This document shows, piece by piece, positions 9,301 through 19,092 of a DNA stretch of 64,000 nucleotides (within the stretch, counting starts at the first letter, position 1; each line of letters opens with the position of its first letter). The notes under the pieces were generated by a model, which saw only the letters and a program-made list of their open reading frames with translations, did not search any database and was not told the origin of the DNA. The translations under genes were made by a program, and so were the position numbers. Source of the stretch: Euglena gracilis. Lineage: Eukaryota; Euglenida; Euglenophyceae; Euglenales. The DNA is taken from contig CP154956.1 of NCBI GenBank assembly GCA_039621445.1, positions 43,652,615 through 43,716,614 on the forward strand, in the 5' to 3' direction.

Positions 9301-11384
9301 TGGAGGTCGACAGCAGCGATTACGCTGTTGGCGGGGTTCTTAGCCAGCATAATGCGGCGAATGAACTCCGACCTGTGGCTTTCTTCAGCAGGAAGCTACA
9401 GGGCGACAACGGGAAAGGACAGGTTAAATGGAGCATTCGCGAAAAGGAGACATATGCCATTGTGCTAATTCTCCAGAAGTTCCGCAGCTGGATAGCCAGC
9501 AGCTTGGTCCAGATACTAGTGTTGACGGATCATGAGAGCCTTCAACACTGGTATACCGAGGACCTGAACAAGGCCATGTCATCAGTGGGCAGAAGATGCC
9601 GATGGCATGAGTTCTTGAGCCAGTTTAACCTGGTGGTAGTTTATACCCCAGGTCATACGCAAAAAGTTGCGGATCCTCTCAGCCGAGCCCCCTGGTATTA
9701 TCCTGGGAACCCGGATGAGGGTGATGCGACTTTTCATGGCAGCCATGAGGCTGACCAGTTCGCACGTCGATCCGACGCTGCGGACAACATGCTCGATTCA
9801 CTACCGGTTTCCCGGGTGTATCGCAGCATCGCCATTTCACCATTGCGTGGAAGGCGCCGGCGTGGACGCACTGCCGGACCCCGTCGCATTACGCGTACGG
9901 AAACTCCTACCCCCCTATTTTTCCGCGAATGGGATTATTCGCGTGACCCTATTTATAGTACCATTGTGAATAGACTTCGTAATGGTGAATCCATAGAGAA
10001 TTACTCTCTATCACCATTGCGGCTTATTTTCCGGAATGATTCTGGTTATAAATATTGTATACCCCAAGACCTGGTTGATGATGTGATTTTGAGCTATCAC
10101 AACCATGGTCACCCTGGGGCCCCCAAACTTCTTTCACTAGTGGGTCGCAGATATTGCACAACCCTGAGTGAAAAAGAATTATATTCGCGCTGTTTGCGAA
10201 TTTCGCAACGGTGCCAAATTTGTCAGGCTGTGAAACCGCGCAGAGGTACCCCCCCTGGTACGATGGACTTTTTCCCCGTACCACCTGACATTTTTACATC
10301 CCTCTGCATGGATTTTCTCGAACTTGAACCTTGCAAAGGATCAGATGACAAAATTTACGATTACGTTTTTGTTGTCGTCTGTCGGCTGAGTGGGTACATA
10401 GTAGCCATTCCATGCCGGAAAGCAGGGTTGACAGCCCAAATTTTGGCATCCATATTCCTGGAGAAATGCATCTGCTTAATGGGTTTACCGAACGAAATCG
10501 TGAGTGATCAAGATCACTTGATCTCTTCGCGGTTTTTCACAACTTTGTGCGGTTTACTCGGCATTGAGCAGCATTTTTCCATTATATACCGCCCGAAAGG
10601 CAATGGTAGAGCCGAGGCAGCCGTGAAATCCGTTGTCAATATGCTTCGCCTTTCACTGGCTGACTCGGGTAAGAATTGGTTATCCGTTCTTCATTGGTGT
10701 TTATTTTACATCAATACCTTGCCAGGGTTGGTATTACCACACTCACCGTACAAAATTGTTTTCGGACGAGACCCTCCGGCCATAGGGGATATCCCCTCGG
10801 AGAGACCCGCCCGAAGTAGCGTCAGCTGTGAAACGTGGTTTGCAGAAGTGGAATCACTCCGCTCTGCAGTCCAATCACGTATCACAGAAATTCATTCCAA
10901 CAAACGGAAATCGTTTTTGCAGAACTTCAACACACCTGTGTATAGTCCAGGTGACCGCGTGTGGGTACGGAATAACCGCACCCGCATGCAATCTTCCAAG
11001 CTAGATCCTCTTTGGCTCGGCCCATGCGAAATTTTGGAGAGGTTAGGTAGTAGCGGGCGATATAAAGTTGCCTTGCCCAACGGGATTGAGGACGTCCATA
11101 TGGACGACTTCAAACCGTACCTAAGCCCCCCAGACGGAAAAGCTATCCCCTGCCTATATTTCAAGCCCCGTTCCAGATTACCTGAAACGGACGACTTTGT
11201 GGTCGATAAGATAATAGACCACAAGGTCGACAGGGGTGTGCACTACTGGAAAGTTCGCTGGAAAGGGTATGGGCCAGAGGAGGACACTTGGGAGCCAGCA
11301 TCCAGTTTTGTTGGATATGTCCAACAGGATTGGAAGCTGTGGAACAAGCGCAATAACATAGACATAAACATAAACACTTTCTGA
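6303..11384 (+). CDS. pol: Pol polyprotein: protease, RT, RNase H, integrase, chromodomain
   Basis: Intact 1693-aa ORF. Domains in order: aspartic protease with LIDTGC (catalytic D87-T-G) and the partner motif VILGYPFL (167-174); a long low-complexity linker to about 600; reverse transcriptase from about 669 with LVLDYRYLN (D744), [10 protein letters not shown] (D779) and catalytic YIDD (839-842); RNase H with VDSSD (D1003); integrase zinc domain (H1266, H1270, C1304, C1307) and catalytic D1337, D1402, E1438 (D,D35E); a GPY/F-like module around 1570-1610 (LWLGPCEI); and a C-terminal chromodomain (about 1630-1685, [15 protein letters not shown]). Chromodomains guide chromovirus integration to certain chromatin. 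ATG 6303 is the first in frame, but the frame is open from the second Gag zinc knuckle across TAG 6255, so Pol may be made by readthrough. All key catalytic residues are present, so the enzyme set looks functional. Confidence 0.97.
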   Translation: MEVGPDQPCPPCPSAFLVGTRKIFGSPTPHSNFPLGMLCKVGKGSWESWQENVFSPDPSLCLPPMELLVQAEIKIQNFCAKVKILIDTGCRIALLFRFGLIPTPLLVQAKKPIKITTADNTPMCGGDLGCFLDIVLPLIPKHHSHPPQPQNFPDTWGYESGIHGSDVILGYPFLRQHRLVVDCHSHGLRTSPFSSLPPKPSSPVASTATATNFSTPFSKTFTPLPTTPTNVFHTGCTEKVHPLPIDTPTSVPHEAGQASSGTPLVPLGYKTKAQRPEVRTVSSSRPAAPIPRFPPDVSLSDTSVHPPAATKAHPNFYTHPHQTNMRDQDHYSDTSFQCVHCRRISAQPDFDCGCLVQTPTLIPISRNHTLGCGSQCATVHQVLQQRGIALLFGTAKSVSHTSPTSIWHDMDWVCTHPTHQPLGMPLGSVDDTPLTYVCGSLNCVTALQPANQVDTYAMRVWNAFNFGQYRILEEWFSKIAALADSFDLSLEIDAFSSKAHARLSRYWSRHTNAFLKFWGDTVLWMHPPPKLIPDVVEKILRDEARGALLIPVNPNADWFHQLSYVCFHWWDLPADVPLFEDFCGILLPPVKEIIFRVCFFDAFGISDVRVPRYLGTNGDATPSTQISAVIESADQHPKSADYCSRIAREFHGVLDNPVYACDIDPAIRGPFGVCKIELKDGAKPMHRKFFRCSGEREQALNEMIEKLIQRKWIIPSKSEWTSQAFVVPKPADQSGQKKWRLVLDYRYLNSQTKDDPFPLPLIEDLITKQSDNRLWSIFDLEDGFHQMHLHPDSQPYTAFVTSKGVYQWTVLPMGVKNGPAMFQRMIQWVLRDLPFALVYIDDVLVGTQPPSAKSGEDILDPHYRDVRAVLSAFQKHVLFVKGSKMHLFRKIIKFCGHILSNGQRKAAPSKMEAIKKWTPEVIKTLTHLKGFLGLAQYYAIYMKDFAKIAVPLTRQLKNRTPDNAKVIWDDQMREALNKIKDLLLENVVLDIADPYKPYVLEVDSSDYAVGGVLSQHNAANELRPVAFFSRKLQGDNGKGQVKWSIREKETYAIVLILQKFRSWIASSLVQILVLTDHESLQHWYTEDLNKAMSSVGRRCRWHEFLSQFNLVVVYTPGHTQKVADPLSRAPWYYPGNPDEGDATFHGSHEADQFARRSDAADNMLDSLPVSRVYRSIAISPLRGRRRRGRTAGPRRITRTETPTPLFFREWDYSRDPIYSTIVNRLRNGESIENYSLSPLRLIFRNDSGYKYCIPQDLVDDVILSYHNHGHPGAPKLLSLVGRRYCTTLSEKELYSRCLRISQRCQICQAVKPRRGTPPGTMDFFPVPPDIFTSLCMDFLELEPCKGSDDKIYDYVFVVVCRLSGYIVAIPCRKAGLTAQILASIFLEKCICLMGLPNEIVSDQDHLISSRFFTTLCGLLGIEQHFSIIYRPKGNGRAEAAVKSVVNMLRLSLADSGKNWLSVLHWCLFYINTLPGLVLPHSPYKIVFGRDPPAIGDIPSERPARSSVSCETWFAEVESLRSAVQSRITEIHSNKRKSFLQNFNTPVYSPGDRVWVRNNRTRMQSSKLDPLWLGPCEILERLGSSGRYKVALPNGIEDVHMDDFKPYLSPPDGKAIPCLYFKPRSRLPETDDFVVDKIIDHKVDRGVHYWKVRWKGYGPEEDTWEPASSFVGYVQQDWKLWNKRNNIDININTF

Positions 11385-11578
11385 AACGATTTCGTTTTGG
11401 AGAATGCGTGTGTTTTATGTGAATGTTTCGCGTTTATACCCCCCCTGCACTTCATTATTTCTCTATCTTTCTCGCAGAGTTTTGATTAAGATAGAAGCCT
11501 TGCTTTTTCAGTGCTCTCGCACTCAAAGCGACTGACAACAAGGTTACCCTTAGTTGTCGTCGTCGTTCGGGTAGCATC
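11385..11578 (+). promoter_or_regulatory. pol-ORF3 spacer with likely 3' splice site
   Basis: A 194-bp gap. It begins with a small hairpin (AAACG, loop ATTT, CGTTT) just past the pol stop. It contains a strong acceptor-like motif, a pyrimidine-rich run ending TTTCTCGCAG at 11468-11477, about 100 nt before the ORF3 ATG. A spliced subgenomic mRNA, as used for env genes of retroviruses, would be a way to express ORF3. Confidence 0.45.
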
Positions 11579-14500
11579 ATGCTGCCTGGGCGCGGACCTG
11601 GACCAGGTCCACCATGGCCGCAGCCTTCTGGCGCGCCATACCCCCAGTACCCTCAGTATGCTGAGGCCCCGATTCCGGGTGCCCCACATGCTGAGAGGGT
11701 TTCAGCCCCGGTATTCGCCGCGGCTACCAGCAGCCGGTCCGCATATGCGGTACCAGATCCATCTGCCGTCCAGCAGCCGGCACCTCAGCCACCAGCGCAG
11801 CGCAGATCGCGCCTGCCCCCGTATGCGGGAGAGATGATCTTCCGCACTACGGAGACGTTGGAGCGGGCGATGCGTATGTGCGCACACCCCCCAACGGAGC
11901 CCTTTATGCAAGCCCTTTGGGATGCATACTGTGCTCAGCTGTTGGTGGTAGCCAACACCCCTGTGGCTCAGTGGTGTCCCTGTGGTCAGGCCCTGATGAC
12001 AGGGAGACGGTATTTCTCGTCGGCATCCGATTCCGGCTTCGAACCCGGCGAGACCATGATGGATCTGGGCGTGTATGTGCCGCCCATGCTGCAAACGCAG
12101 ACGCCGGTGGGATCCCACACCGTGCATATGCGTGAGCACACGCCCCCACCGGTAGGTGAGGCTGTGCATGTCCCACCTGGGATGACGAGAATTTTTGCTC
12201 GCCCGCCCTCGCCGCAGCGAATGCCGCCGCGCGAGCCGCCAGCGGAGCAATTTGTCTCGCGGTACGCGACGCACGCGGATTACCCGCGCGGCGCACGCGT
12301 GCTCCCAGCCGGACAGTCGGACGTGCCCCCTGAGGCATACGTCCAACACATGTTCATGCACTGGATGCCACAAGCATCACCGGTCGCCCCTGTCCCTGGC
12401 GTTGAGCCACGGAGGCGGGAGGAGCCCATAGTGGTGGAGGATGAACCTCCCCACCGTGAGGCAGCCGGACCGCCCAGTGCAGCCCCTGTCCAGACTGGGG
12501 ATGTTCCCCGTCGGCAGGAGGCTTCCTACTACCACATGGCGCCTCCCGGAACCGAGCAGGATGAGCTTGCTCGGCATTTCCTGCAGGAGCCAGTATTCAC
12601 GTCTGAAGAGCACCGGGCGAGGTATTACTCTTCGCTGGCCGCCCTTCAGGGTCGTGGATACACCCCGTACCATCCGTACCAACCGCAGCTGCGGGTGGCG
12701 ACCCCGGTATTACCCGGTGAGCCCCCGGCAGGAGCGGCAGGATTACCTGCCACCCTGAAGCGCGATAGGGCTACGGAGAACCTTACTCCACAGCCCAGGC
12801 GACCCAGCCCACGGGACGCGGAAGGCGGTGCGGCAATGCAGGTGGAAGCCAGCCAGGATACCCCGGCTGGGCAACCACCGGCAGTGGCACAGGCAGCGAT
12901 GAGCCGTCCTGTTGCCGCAATGCCACCGCCGATCCCTCCGGTATGGAAGGAGCCGCGACCCCCTACGCCGAAACCAAGCCCACGCCAGGCTCCTAGCCAG
13001 CGCCCAGCCGCGCCGTCATCGCGACGTGCAGCGGAACGGCAAGGTCCCTCCCCAGAGATGGAATGGGAAGGTACCGAACCGACTCCTGCCGCACCGAACG
13101 CCCGACCCTCTGGTATTCGCCAGACAGGGAAGGAAAAAGGTAAGGCTGAGGGCAAAGGCAAGGGAGAAGGCAAAGGCGTGGCCGGCAAAGGTAAGGGTGA
13201 GGGCAAGGGTAAGGGTACAGCCCGTGAGGAGGAGGAAGAACCAGCAGAAGTCCTCTCGGACTTTGAGCAAATGCTCAGGTTCAAGGAGGAGCTGGAGGAC
13301 GAAGGCTGGCGAATGCAGCATGATTACCATGTTGCAGGAAACCGCCCCGTCACCCCTCCGGAAGCAGTCATCGAGGTGGTATTACACCACACCGAAAACC
13401 GAGTCAGACAATTCCATTACGGAATTGACCTGTACGCCCTCGAAGGTGAAGGTGGCAGACCCTTGCTGGATATCCAGCCGGGTTTCTGGGAACTCTGGTT
13501 TTGGCTGGGATACCCCTGCCAGAACTGGGGTCTCTTCAGCGACTCCACTGGCCGCAGTTACCTGCACCAGTTAGGTTTTCGGGACCAGCATGTGTTGGCC
13601 CGAAGGCTGAAGGCAATCTTCGACTGTATTCACACAGTCGGGCCCCTCGGTGTGCAGTGGAAATACTACCCACTGAACCCCGACATCGAACGCCTGATCG
13701 AGGTGTTGTGGTGCAACAACCTCCAGGTGTGGCTGGTGAGCCATTACGGCTCCACCTTCCGCGTTAAGCGCGTTTCCCTGGCTTACCCACAGAGGTATGA
13801 CCTCTGTTGTAAGTATTGCCGGCAGGAATTTCCTGTCGACTTCTGGGGATTCGGCGTACGCGGAAGTCCTCCACCGCCTCGGGATAACCCGGGCCTGGAG
13901 ATGGGACGCCGCATGCTTATGCATGTGTGCCGCGACGCCCCGGATGTCCAGGGCAAAAGTCGCCGCGTCCATAAGCAGCGTATTTTTATGCTGCAACAGT
14001 TCTGGTGGCGAGCCTGGACCACCTACGTCATGGAGGTGTATATACATCTCCGTGACCCCCAGGACGACAGACCTGGTATGGAAAGTCTGCCACCAGACTA
14101 CGGCGACCCCGTTGAGGGACCCCGTCGTCGTCGGGTTATCGCTGACCTGCGCCCCAACTGGCACCTGGCCGGGATAGACCTGGAGGAACATTTGAGGCGA
14201 CAGTTTGGCGGTACCCTCGACAGGGAGGTATTCCTCCAGCTGATGACTTACCCGAAGGCCATCCTCGACCTGGGTATGCCGATTCTGGCATGCGTGCAGG
14301 AGTTCGAGGAGGGCTTTTTCGAGGTCTGGGAAGACACGCGTTACCGCGGCTTCCTGGGCCCGAACAGGCCTGCAAACGCTTGGGTGCAGCCATCATGGCC
14401 GCCACCCTGGCCCAACAGCGCGAGTAGCAGTACGCTGGCCTTTTACAGGCTGGCGGATGCCCAGGGATGCCGATGGCACCCCGATGATCCTCGTTTGCCC

Positions 14501-15955
14501 GAGGATCTGCGCGCCTTCATCGCCCCAGAGGATGAACCTCTGGCGCGAAGGAGACGGGAGGCGTCAGTCGCTTCCACCACCGCGATTCCGCGGCGGGAGG
14601 AACGCGACCGCAGCCCCTCCGTCACCATACTGGAGGCCCTGCCGCCGTCTCCGACAGGAACGGCTGTATCCTTCGTCTGTGCCCCGCGAGCGGCAGGGGA
14701 ACGATCGGTTTCCCCGGCTCCCGCGGCGGCTTCCGTCTGTCCACCGGTAGGTGGAGACCAGGAACTACCTGAGGAGGTAGGTGAGAACGTGGAGGATATC
14801 CTCTACGCTGCTCTGCATGCTCCGGCACAGCCTCGGCCAGACGAAGCACCCGCAGGGGATATACCTGTGGCTGCAACGCCTGTCCCGACGGCTGAGCCTC
14901 CAGCCGAGGTGACTGGTATGGTCGTCGAGGATATCCTCGAAGAACCTGCCAGTCCCACAGCACGCACCTCGTTAGGAGGCCGTGTGCTCGGCGCCGTGGT
15001 CACTGGCATTACTGCCGTGGCTGCTGCACTAACGCCACGAGGTGGAGGTGTAGCATCAAGCTCCGCCGCTGAGGTCGTGGAGACACCAGATGTCGGTGTC
15101 CCCACACCCCCATCTCCGGCAACAGTGCAACCACCTTCAGGGGATGAACCCCAGCCGACAGAGCCATCTGTCGCACCGGCTACAGCGGAGGATCAACCTG
15201 CTGTAGCACCTGCGCCAGCGGTTGTGGAGGATCAACCTCCTAGACCGGATGTCGAAATGGAAGTGGAGGAGATACCCCCACGACCACCGACACCGCGCAG
15301 GGTCCCTGCCGCCCCGAGGACAATGGCAGAGTTTGTGGGAGCACCAGCGCCTGTGGAAGCACCGATTCCGGTGACGACCACAGTGCCACGCCTCGTCGGA
15401 CAGGATGAACCTGTTCGGCGACGGCCTGCTGAACAACCCGAGGAACGAATGCCAACCCCTCGGAGCGTCATGCGCGACCCAGCGGTAAGTATGCCCGCTT
15501 CGCCCAGACGGCAAACGTCTACTCCGGCACCATCGGCTCCTGATACCAGGAGTAAGCCGCAGGCGTCGTCTCCTGATTCCGGGAGTGCGAAGCCGAAAGG
15601 AGGCAAATCGGGTGCTGCACCCTGTAAGCCCCCTTCCAAAGGCGGTGATGGGAAACCACCACCGAAAGGTGGCGCTGGAGGTCAGACTGGCGGACAGCCG
15701 AAAGGCCCTACGACAATGCACGACTATTCGGCCGTTGCATCGTCCGGGTACGGCCAGAGCAAACCGAAAGGTAAGGCTCGTGGTCGACAGGCCCAATCTT
15801 CCGCCGGATCGACGGATGAGGAGCAGGATGAACCTGCTTCACCTCCTGTGTCTGCGGATGCCCAGCTCTGGACCCAGGATATCCTGACCAGACTAGGCAC
15901 CGTGGAAGAGAGGACGAAGAAACTGGGTGCTATTGGCACCAGAAAGGGTCACTGA
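11579..15955 (+). CDS. ORF3: large unrecognised Pro-rich retrotransposon protein
   Basis: Intact ORF of 1458 aa from ATG 11579 to TGA 15953-15955. I do not recognise the family. Residues 1 to about 510 are Pro/Ala/Arg-rich and look disordered, with a small WCPCGQ motif. A Lys/Gly tract (KGKGEGKG repeats) lies at about 515-545. Residues about 554-970 are the only globular-looking part: rich in Trp, Tyr and aromatic-hydrophobic patterns, with a Cys pair (DLCCKYC, about 740) and motifs such as FWELWFWLGYPCQNWG and FWWRAWTTYVMEVYIHL. The C-terminal ~480 residues are again Pro/Ala/Glu/Ser-rich with basic KPKGK patches. No signal peptide or clear membrane anchor is visible, so a classical envelope role is not supported; a nucleic-acid or chromatin-binding or capsid-associated role is only a guess. 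It lies inside the LTRs and is intact, which implies it moves with the element. Confidence 0.9.
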   Translation: MLPGRGPGPGPPWPQPSGAPYPQYPQYAEAPIPGAPHAERVSAPVFAAATSSRSAYAVPDPSAVQQPAPQPPAQRRSRLPPYAGEMIFRTTETLERAMRMCAHPPTEPFMQALWDAYCAQLLVVANTPVAQWCPCGQALMTGRRYFSSASDSGFEPGETMMDLGVYVPPMLQTQTPVGSHTVHMREHTPPPVGEAVHVPPGMTRIFARPPSPQRMPPREPPAEQFVSRYATHADYPRGARVLPAGQSDVPPEAYVQHMFMHWMPQASPVAPVPGVEPRRREEPIVVEDEPPHREAAGPPSAAPVQTGDVPRRQEASYYHMAPPGTEQDELARHFLQEPVFTSEEHRARYYSSLAALQGRGYTPYHPYQPQLRVATPVLPGEPPAGAAGLPATLKRDRATENLTPQPRRPSPRDAEGGAAMQVEASQDTPAGQPPAVAQAAMSRPVAAMPPPIPPVWKEPRPPTPKPSPRQAPSQRPAAPSSRRAAERQGPSPEMEWEGTEPTPAAPNARPSGIRQTGKEKGKAEGKGKGEGKGVAGKGKGEGKGKGTAREEEEEPAEVLSDFEQMLRFKEELEDEGWRMQHDYHVAGNRPVTPPEAVIEVVLHHTENRVRQFHYGIDLYALEGEGGRPLLDIQPGFWELWFWLGYPCQNWGLFSDSTGRSYLHQLGFRDQHVLARRLKAIFDCIHTVGPLGVQWKYYPLNPDIERLIEVLWCNNLQVWLVSHYGSTFRVKRVSLAYPQRYDLCCKYCRQEFPVDFWGFGVRGSPPPPRDNPGLEMGRRMLMHVCRDAPDVQGKSRRVHKQRIFMLQQFWWRAWTTYVMEVYIHLRDPQDDRPGMESLPPDYGDPVEGPRRRRVIADLRPNWHLAGIDLEEHLRRQFGGTLDREVFLQLMTYPKAILDLGMPILACVQEFEEGFFEVWEDTRYRGFLGPNRPANAWVQPSWPPPWPNSASSSTLAFYRLADAQGCRWHPDDPRLPEDLRAFIAPEDEPLARRRREASVASTTAIPRREERDRSPSVTILEALPPSPTGTAVSFVCAPRAAGERSVSPAPAAASVCPPVGGDQELPEEVGENVEDILYAALHAPAQPRPDEAPAGDIPVAATPVPTAEPPAEVTGMVVEDILEEPASPTARTSLGGRVLGAVVTGITAVAAALTPRGGGVASSSAAEVVETPDVGVPTPPSPATVQPPSGDEPQPTEPSVAPATAEDQPAVAPAPAVVEDQPPRPDVEMEVEEIPPRPPTPRRVPAAPRTMAEFVGAPAPVEAPIPVTTTVPRLVGQDEPVRRRPAEQPEERMPTPRSVMRDPAVSMPASPRRQTSTPAPSAPDTRSKPQASSPDSGSAKPKGGKSGAAPCKPPSKGGDGKPPPKGGAGGQTGGQPKGPTTMHDYSAVASSGYGQSKPKGKARGRQAQSSAGSTDEEQDEPASPPVSADAQLWTQDILTRLGTVEERTKKLGAIGTRKGH

Positions 15956-15969
15956 ATCGATGGATTCAG
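15943..15969 (+). promoter_or_regulatory. Candidate -1 frameshift site between ORF3 and ORF4
   Basis: In the ORF3 frame the codons AGA AAG GGT CAC TGA contain A AAG GGT (15943-15949), which fits the X XXY YYZ pattern for -1 slippage. Two nt downstream is a perfect 7-bp hairpin, CTGAATC, loop GATG, GATTCAG (15952-15969). A -1 shift here leads straight into the open frame of ORF4. Y=G is not a classical eukaryotic slip base and the spacer is short, so this is a strong positional candidate rather than a textbook signal. Confidence 0.5.
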
Positions 15970-17097
15970 CCCCTCTTCGTCCGCGGAGAACCTTTCCACT
16001 ATGTCCCGGAACATACCTGGACATTCTGGAATAGGCGCTCACCCAGAGTACTGGCACAGTACTTTGGCGAGGACTGCGTGTTGGATTTCCAGCACGGCAC
16101 GTCCTTTGCCTGGACGTGCACCGTATGCCACCATGTGCGGCATAACCAACCGCTTGTGCATGTGTGCAAGCGGCAGGTGCAATCCTCGTGGTTCCATCAC
16201 AGGGCATATGTGCCGAACTGTGTGGCGCTCGTATGTGGCGAGTGCCTGAATGCCTGGAAGCACAGCTTGAACTACTCCTACAGTGAGAATGCTCACGACA
16301 GGGATATCCCTGCCTTGTGCATCAACTGTATAGGAGGCAAGTTCGTGCAGACTGCTGATGGAGCAGTCACCACCATTGTCCCCCAGCACTGGGAGACACT
16401 GGAGAAGTGGAAGAAGGAGTACAAGCAGGTGGAAGGCCGCCTGAAGCACTCCGACTTCCGAAAGGTAGAAAGCTACCGCCACACGGGAATGGCCCGTGAG
16501 TTCCAGATCGACGCTGGGGCAATGCGCCTCGCCGTCGAGGAACACGCCAAGGTAAGAATGCCTTACCTCTGGACTGATGGCGACTGGGAGACACAGGTTT
16601 ACCCCCTGTTCTCCAAGCGTCAGCATGGCGGATACGCCTTGCCACTGTGGCCTCCTGAAGAACACGATTTGGTGGACTTCAGAGGTTGGTTGGCGGCTGT
16701 ATTACGGCCCCATACCGCAAGAGCTCGGACAGCGAGGTGGATGTATGACATGAACTTCAAGCAGACCCCGGGGATGCCCCCGCAGGTGCCTGCGAATCAC
16801 CCCCGGATGAATTACATCATCTGGCCGGTGATGCTCCCCAGAATTTTCTGGCGGCAGCTCCAACGGTATCTTCAGCATCATGCTGAACGTACCCAGGAGA
16901 AGCTGCCGGATAATTGGATCAAGGACTGGGAGACCCCTTCCTTTGATGTCAACGATCCGGAGCTCAACACCATCCGAAGTGAATCAGCTCCGCCGCGTTC
17001 CCCACGCCAACTGGAGTTGGTTGAGGACCCATTAGGGGACCCCCAACACGAGTACTGGCGTGAGGTCCGCGAACGTCCAGCCAATAAAGGCAGGTGA
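15949..17097 (+). CDS. ORF4: zinc-cluster protein, probably a -1 frame extension of ORF3
   Basis: 382 codons open in the -1 frame relative to ORF3, ending TGA 17095-17097. The first ATG in this frame (near 16488) comes after the conserved-looking part, so the region is unlikely to be translated from its own AUG; fusion to ORF3 by -1 frameshifting, or splicing, fits better. The protein has three CxxC pairs (about residues 57/60, 96/99 and 124/127 from the shift point: CTVC, CGEC, CINC) plus interspersed His, suggesting a zinc-binding fold of treble-clef or RING-like type. A helical, Trp-rich segment follows (RIFWRQLQRYLQHHA, DNWIKDWETPSF) and then an acidic/basic tail. I do not recognise a family. 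It lies upstream of the polypurine tract within the element. Confidence 0.75.
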   Translation, partial: SLNRWIQPLFVRGEPFHYVPEHTWTFWNRRSPRVLAQYFGEDCVLDFQHGTSFAWTCTVCHHVRHNQPLVHVCKRQVQSSWFHHRAYVPNCVALVCGECLNAWKHSLNYSYSENAHDRDIPALCINCIGGKFVQTADGAVTTIVPQHWETLEKWKKEYKQVEGRLKHSDFRKVESYRHTGMAREFQIDAGAMRLAVEEHAKVRMPYLWTDGDWETQVYPLFSKRQHGGYALPLWPPEEHDLVDFRGWLAAVLRPHTARARTARWMYDMNFKQTPGMPPQVPANHPRMNYIIWPVMLPRIFWRQLQRYLQHHAERTQEKLPDNWIKDWETPSFDVNDPELNTIRSESAPPRSPRQLELVEDPLGDPQHEYWREVRERPANKGR

Positions 17098-17907
17098 GGT
17101 GCCTGGGAGTGCCAATGCGGCGTCTTTCAGGACCCTCGTCAGGTATTCGCCTGACACCCTGTTTGGGTATTCGCCCGAACACCCCCTTCGAAGACCCTTT
17201 GCGGTATTCGCCGCTAGTAAGTTCCCACCGGGATGCTGCCATGTGCAGGATTCCGTGCGCATGCATGCACACCCCTCTCCCCTCTCCCCTCTCGCGGGCG
17301 TGCGACACGCAGCGCACAGGGCCGACGGCCTCTTTTCCTTTCCCTTTCTTTTCTTTTCGGCCGTTTGAGGCCTTAAGGCTGCCAGACAGCACAACTTTTC
17401 TGGCCTAAGCCAACCCCCCACTCCTCTCTACTTTCCCCCCCGGGGCAAATGCTGTCGCCGGCAGTTGGTTTTGTAGAGTAGGACTTTCCTTTTGCGTGGT
17501 CAGGTTTGACTGGCCATGCGCCCTGCCCAGGTTTGACTGGTCAGAGGCCCCCTCCTTCCACACCCTCCCCATGGGTTTTCCTGGAATGCCCATGGACCAA
17601 CCCCCGTGCATTTGGCACACCCAAACTGGGTGGATGGGTTTGCTTGGCAAGGAAACCTGCCAGCCCCATTTTCCCCAGTGGGCTATAATATACTATACCC
17701 CATAAGCCACCGCAAAATAGTTGAAACCATTTTGCGCGTTTTGGGCTTTTGGGTCCCCTCCTTTCCGCCCCCCCCTTTGAGTGGACCCCTGTGCGACGGA
17801 AAGGGCCCCTGTGGATGCGCCAGGGTGCACCTCCCACAGACCAGGTCTGTGTCCGAAATCCCTGTGGCCAGGATGCCTGGTCCAAAGGGGAAATCGGGCA
17901 TAGCCCT
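17098..17907 (+). other. 3' untranslated part of the Ty3 element
   Basis: About 800 bp without a credible ORF between ORF4 and the polypurine tract. It holds three GGTATTCGCC or GGGTATTCGCC words (17141-17215), a pyrimidine-rich run (17330-17360) and two GGTTTGACTGG words (17505-17540). Polyadenylation or transport signals may lie here. Confidence 0.6.
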
Positions 17908-17917
17908 GGGAGGGGGA
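17908..17917 (+). promoter_or_regulatory. Polypurine tract
   Basis: GGGAGGGGGA lies immediately before the 3' LTR start TGTG at 17918, the normal place for the plus-strand primer of an LTR retrotransposon. Confidence 0.85.
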
Positions 17918-18226
17918 TGTGTACCAGGCGTATGCTTCTGTCCCCTTCCGTTGAGGAAGTTAGGATGGAAGCAGATCCTATTAGGATCTCCTAATGGGTG
18001 CCCCTTCTCTCTCCACAGGTGGTATTCTTCTTTATACCTTTTCCTTCCTTTCCATCGGACCGGACTTGGTTATCCAGTCCGTCCTCCCTGCATTGCTCCG
18101 TGCTTTGCTTCTTGGGAAGTGGGAAAAGGGTTTTTACTGTTACTCTGATTTTTAGTTCCCAAGTAGGTGCGCCAAGGCGAAAGCGAAGGCTTTTGGGAAA
18201 GGGGAATTGGGAATCAGACGTACACT
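17918..18226 (+). repeat. 3' LTR of the giant Ty3 element
   Basis: 309 bp matching 1390-1698 throughout by eye, ending GTACACT before the target duplication CGACC at 18227-18231. Confidence 0.95.
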
Positions 18227-18445
18227 CGACCCCCCCACCCCAAAGCCGCGACGCCCCCCTTCCAAGGGGCGCCCATGGTCGACACCCCACCCCATAACCG
18301 CGACCCCCCCCCCTTCCAAAGGGCGACCATGGTCAACCCTCCCCACCCCATAACCGCGACCCTCCTTCCAAGGGGCAGCCATGGTCGACCCCCCCACCCC
18401 ATAACCACGACCCCCCCTGCCAAGGGGCGACCATTGTCGACCCCC
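18227..18445. repeat. ~50-bp GC-rich tandem repeat (right flank of Ty3)
   Basis: Four to five units with CATAACCGCGACC, TTCCAAGGGGCGACC and CCATGGTCGAC landmarks and variable C-runs. It is the continuation of 1292-1389. Confidence 0.85.
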
Positions 18446-19090
18446 CCCACTGCACGGATGTGTTTTTTTTGGCACGGTCAGTTGGACTTCTTACAACCCT
18501 GAACAATTCGGTGAACACATGAAGTCTTTTGTGGCAGTGTCATCTTTGAAAAAATTTTGGGGGGTTGTTTTTTTTTGAAAGACCATTGCTAAGAATGCCT
18601 TGCGTGGTTCACATTCAGCTAAATTTTGAGTTTTCTGAGAAATTCAGGGTTCAAAACTAAAAAAGACCAGGAAACCGAAATTTCACCAACCCCCACGCCG
18701 GGGGGGGGGGACGGGGGTGACACAACTTTTTTTTTGAAAAGTGGAAACCCCAAGGAAATGGAAACCCCGGGGGGGGGGGCTCGATGAAAAAAAGGGGAAA
18801 ATTTTCAGAAAAAATGCCACCCCCTTTCAAAAATTTTTAGGCACCGAAGTATCCAAGGGGGACCCCCCTGGGGGTGCAAGAGGGAAAAAGAACCAACCAC
18901 GCCCAACAACCAACCGCTTTGATTATGGGGAAGCCAGCCATGAGACACAACAAGAACTGGAAAACCTCCAAAAATTGAAAAACAGCGATTGTCAGCCAGA
19001 AACGGTTCGGGGCCTGTTTCTCCAAATCCTGAGTCCTCAATATCGTCCACGCATGGCCCAAGTCAATCTTCATCTGAATGATGATGATGG
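18446..19090. other. Non-coding spacer
   Basis: No gene recognised. G- and A-runs and a short ORF without protein features. Confidence 0.5.
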
Positions 19091-19092
19091 TG

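Larger units (their letters stand above)
1390..18226 (+). mobile_element. Giant Ty3/gypsy chromovirus, complete, 16.8 kb
   Basis: A full-length LTR retrotransposon. Two 309-bp LTRs show no difference that I can find by eye. They start TGTGTACC and end GTACACT, and are flanked by the 5-bp direct repeat CGACC, which restores the interrupted ~50-bp host repeat when the element is removed. Internal order: primer-binding site complementary to initiator tRNA-Met (tandemly repeated), gag, pol (protease, RT, RNase H, integrase, chromodomain), a large extra ORF3, an overlapping-frame ORF4, polypurine tract, 3' LTR. The order RT-RH-IN plus a C-terminal chromodomain places it among chromoviruses of the Ty3/gypsy group. 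Its length is far above the usual 5-8 kb, because of about 5.5 kb of ORF3/ORF4 sequence after pol. Identical LTRs imply recent insertion, yet gag is interrupted. A diverged relative lies at 30559-33021. Confidence 0.95.

Noticed and set aside
11702-15796. Long antisense ORFs opposite ORF3 (for example 11702-12373, 15137-15796)
   Set aside because: They mirror the GC-rich, Pro/Ala-rich codons of the sense ORF, and ORF3 is supported by its length, ATG and position in the element.
11579-15955. ORF3 as a retroviral-type envelope gene
   Set aside because: It is in the env position, but I see no signal peptide, fusion-like segment or membrane anchor.
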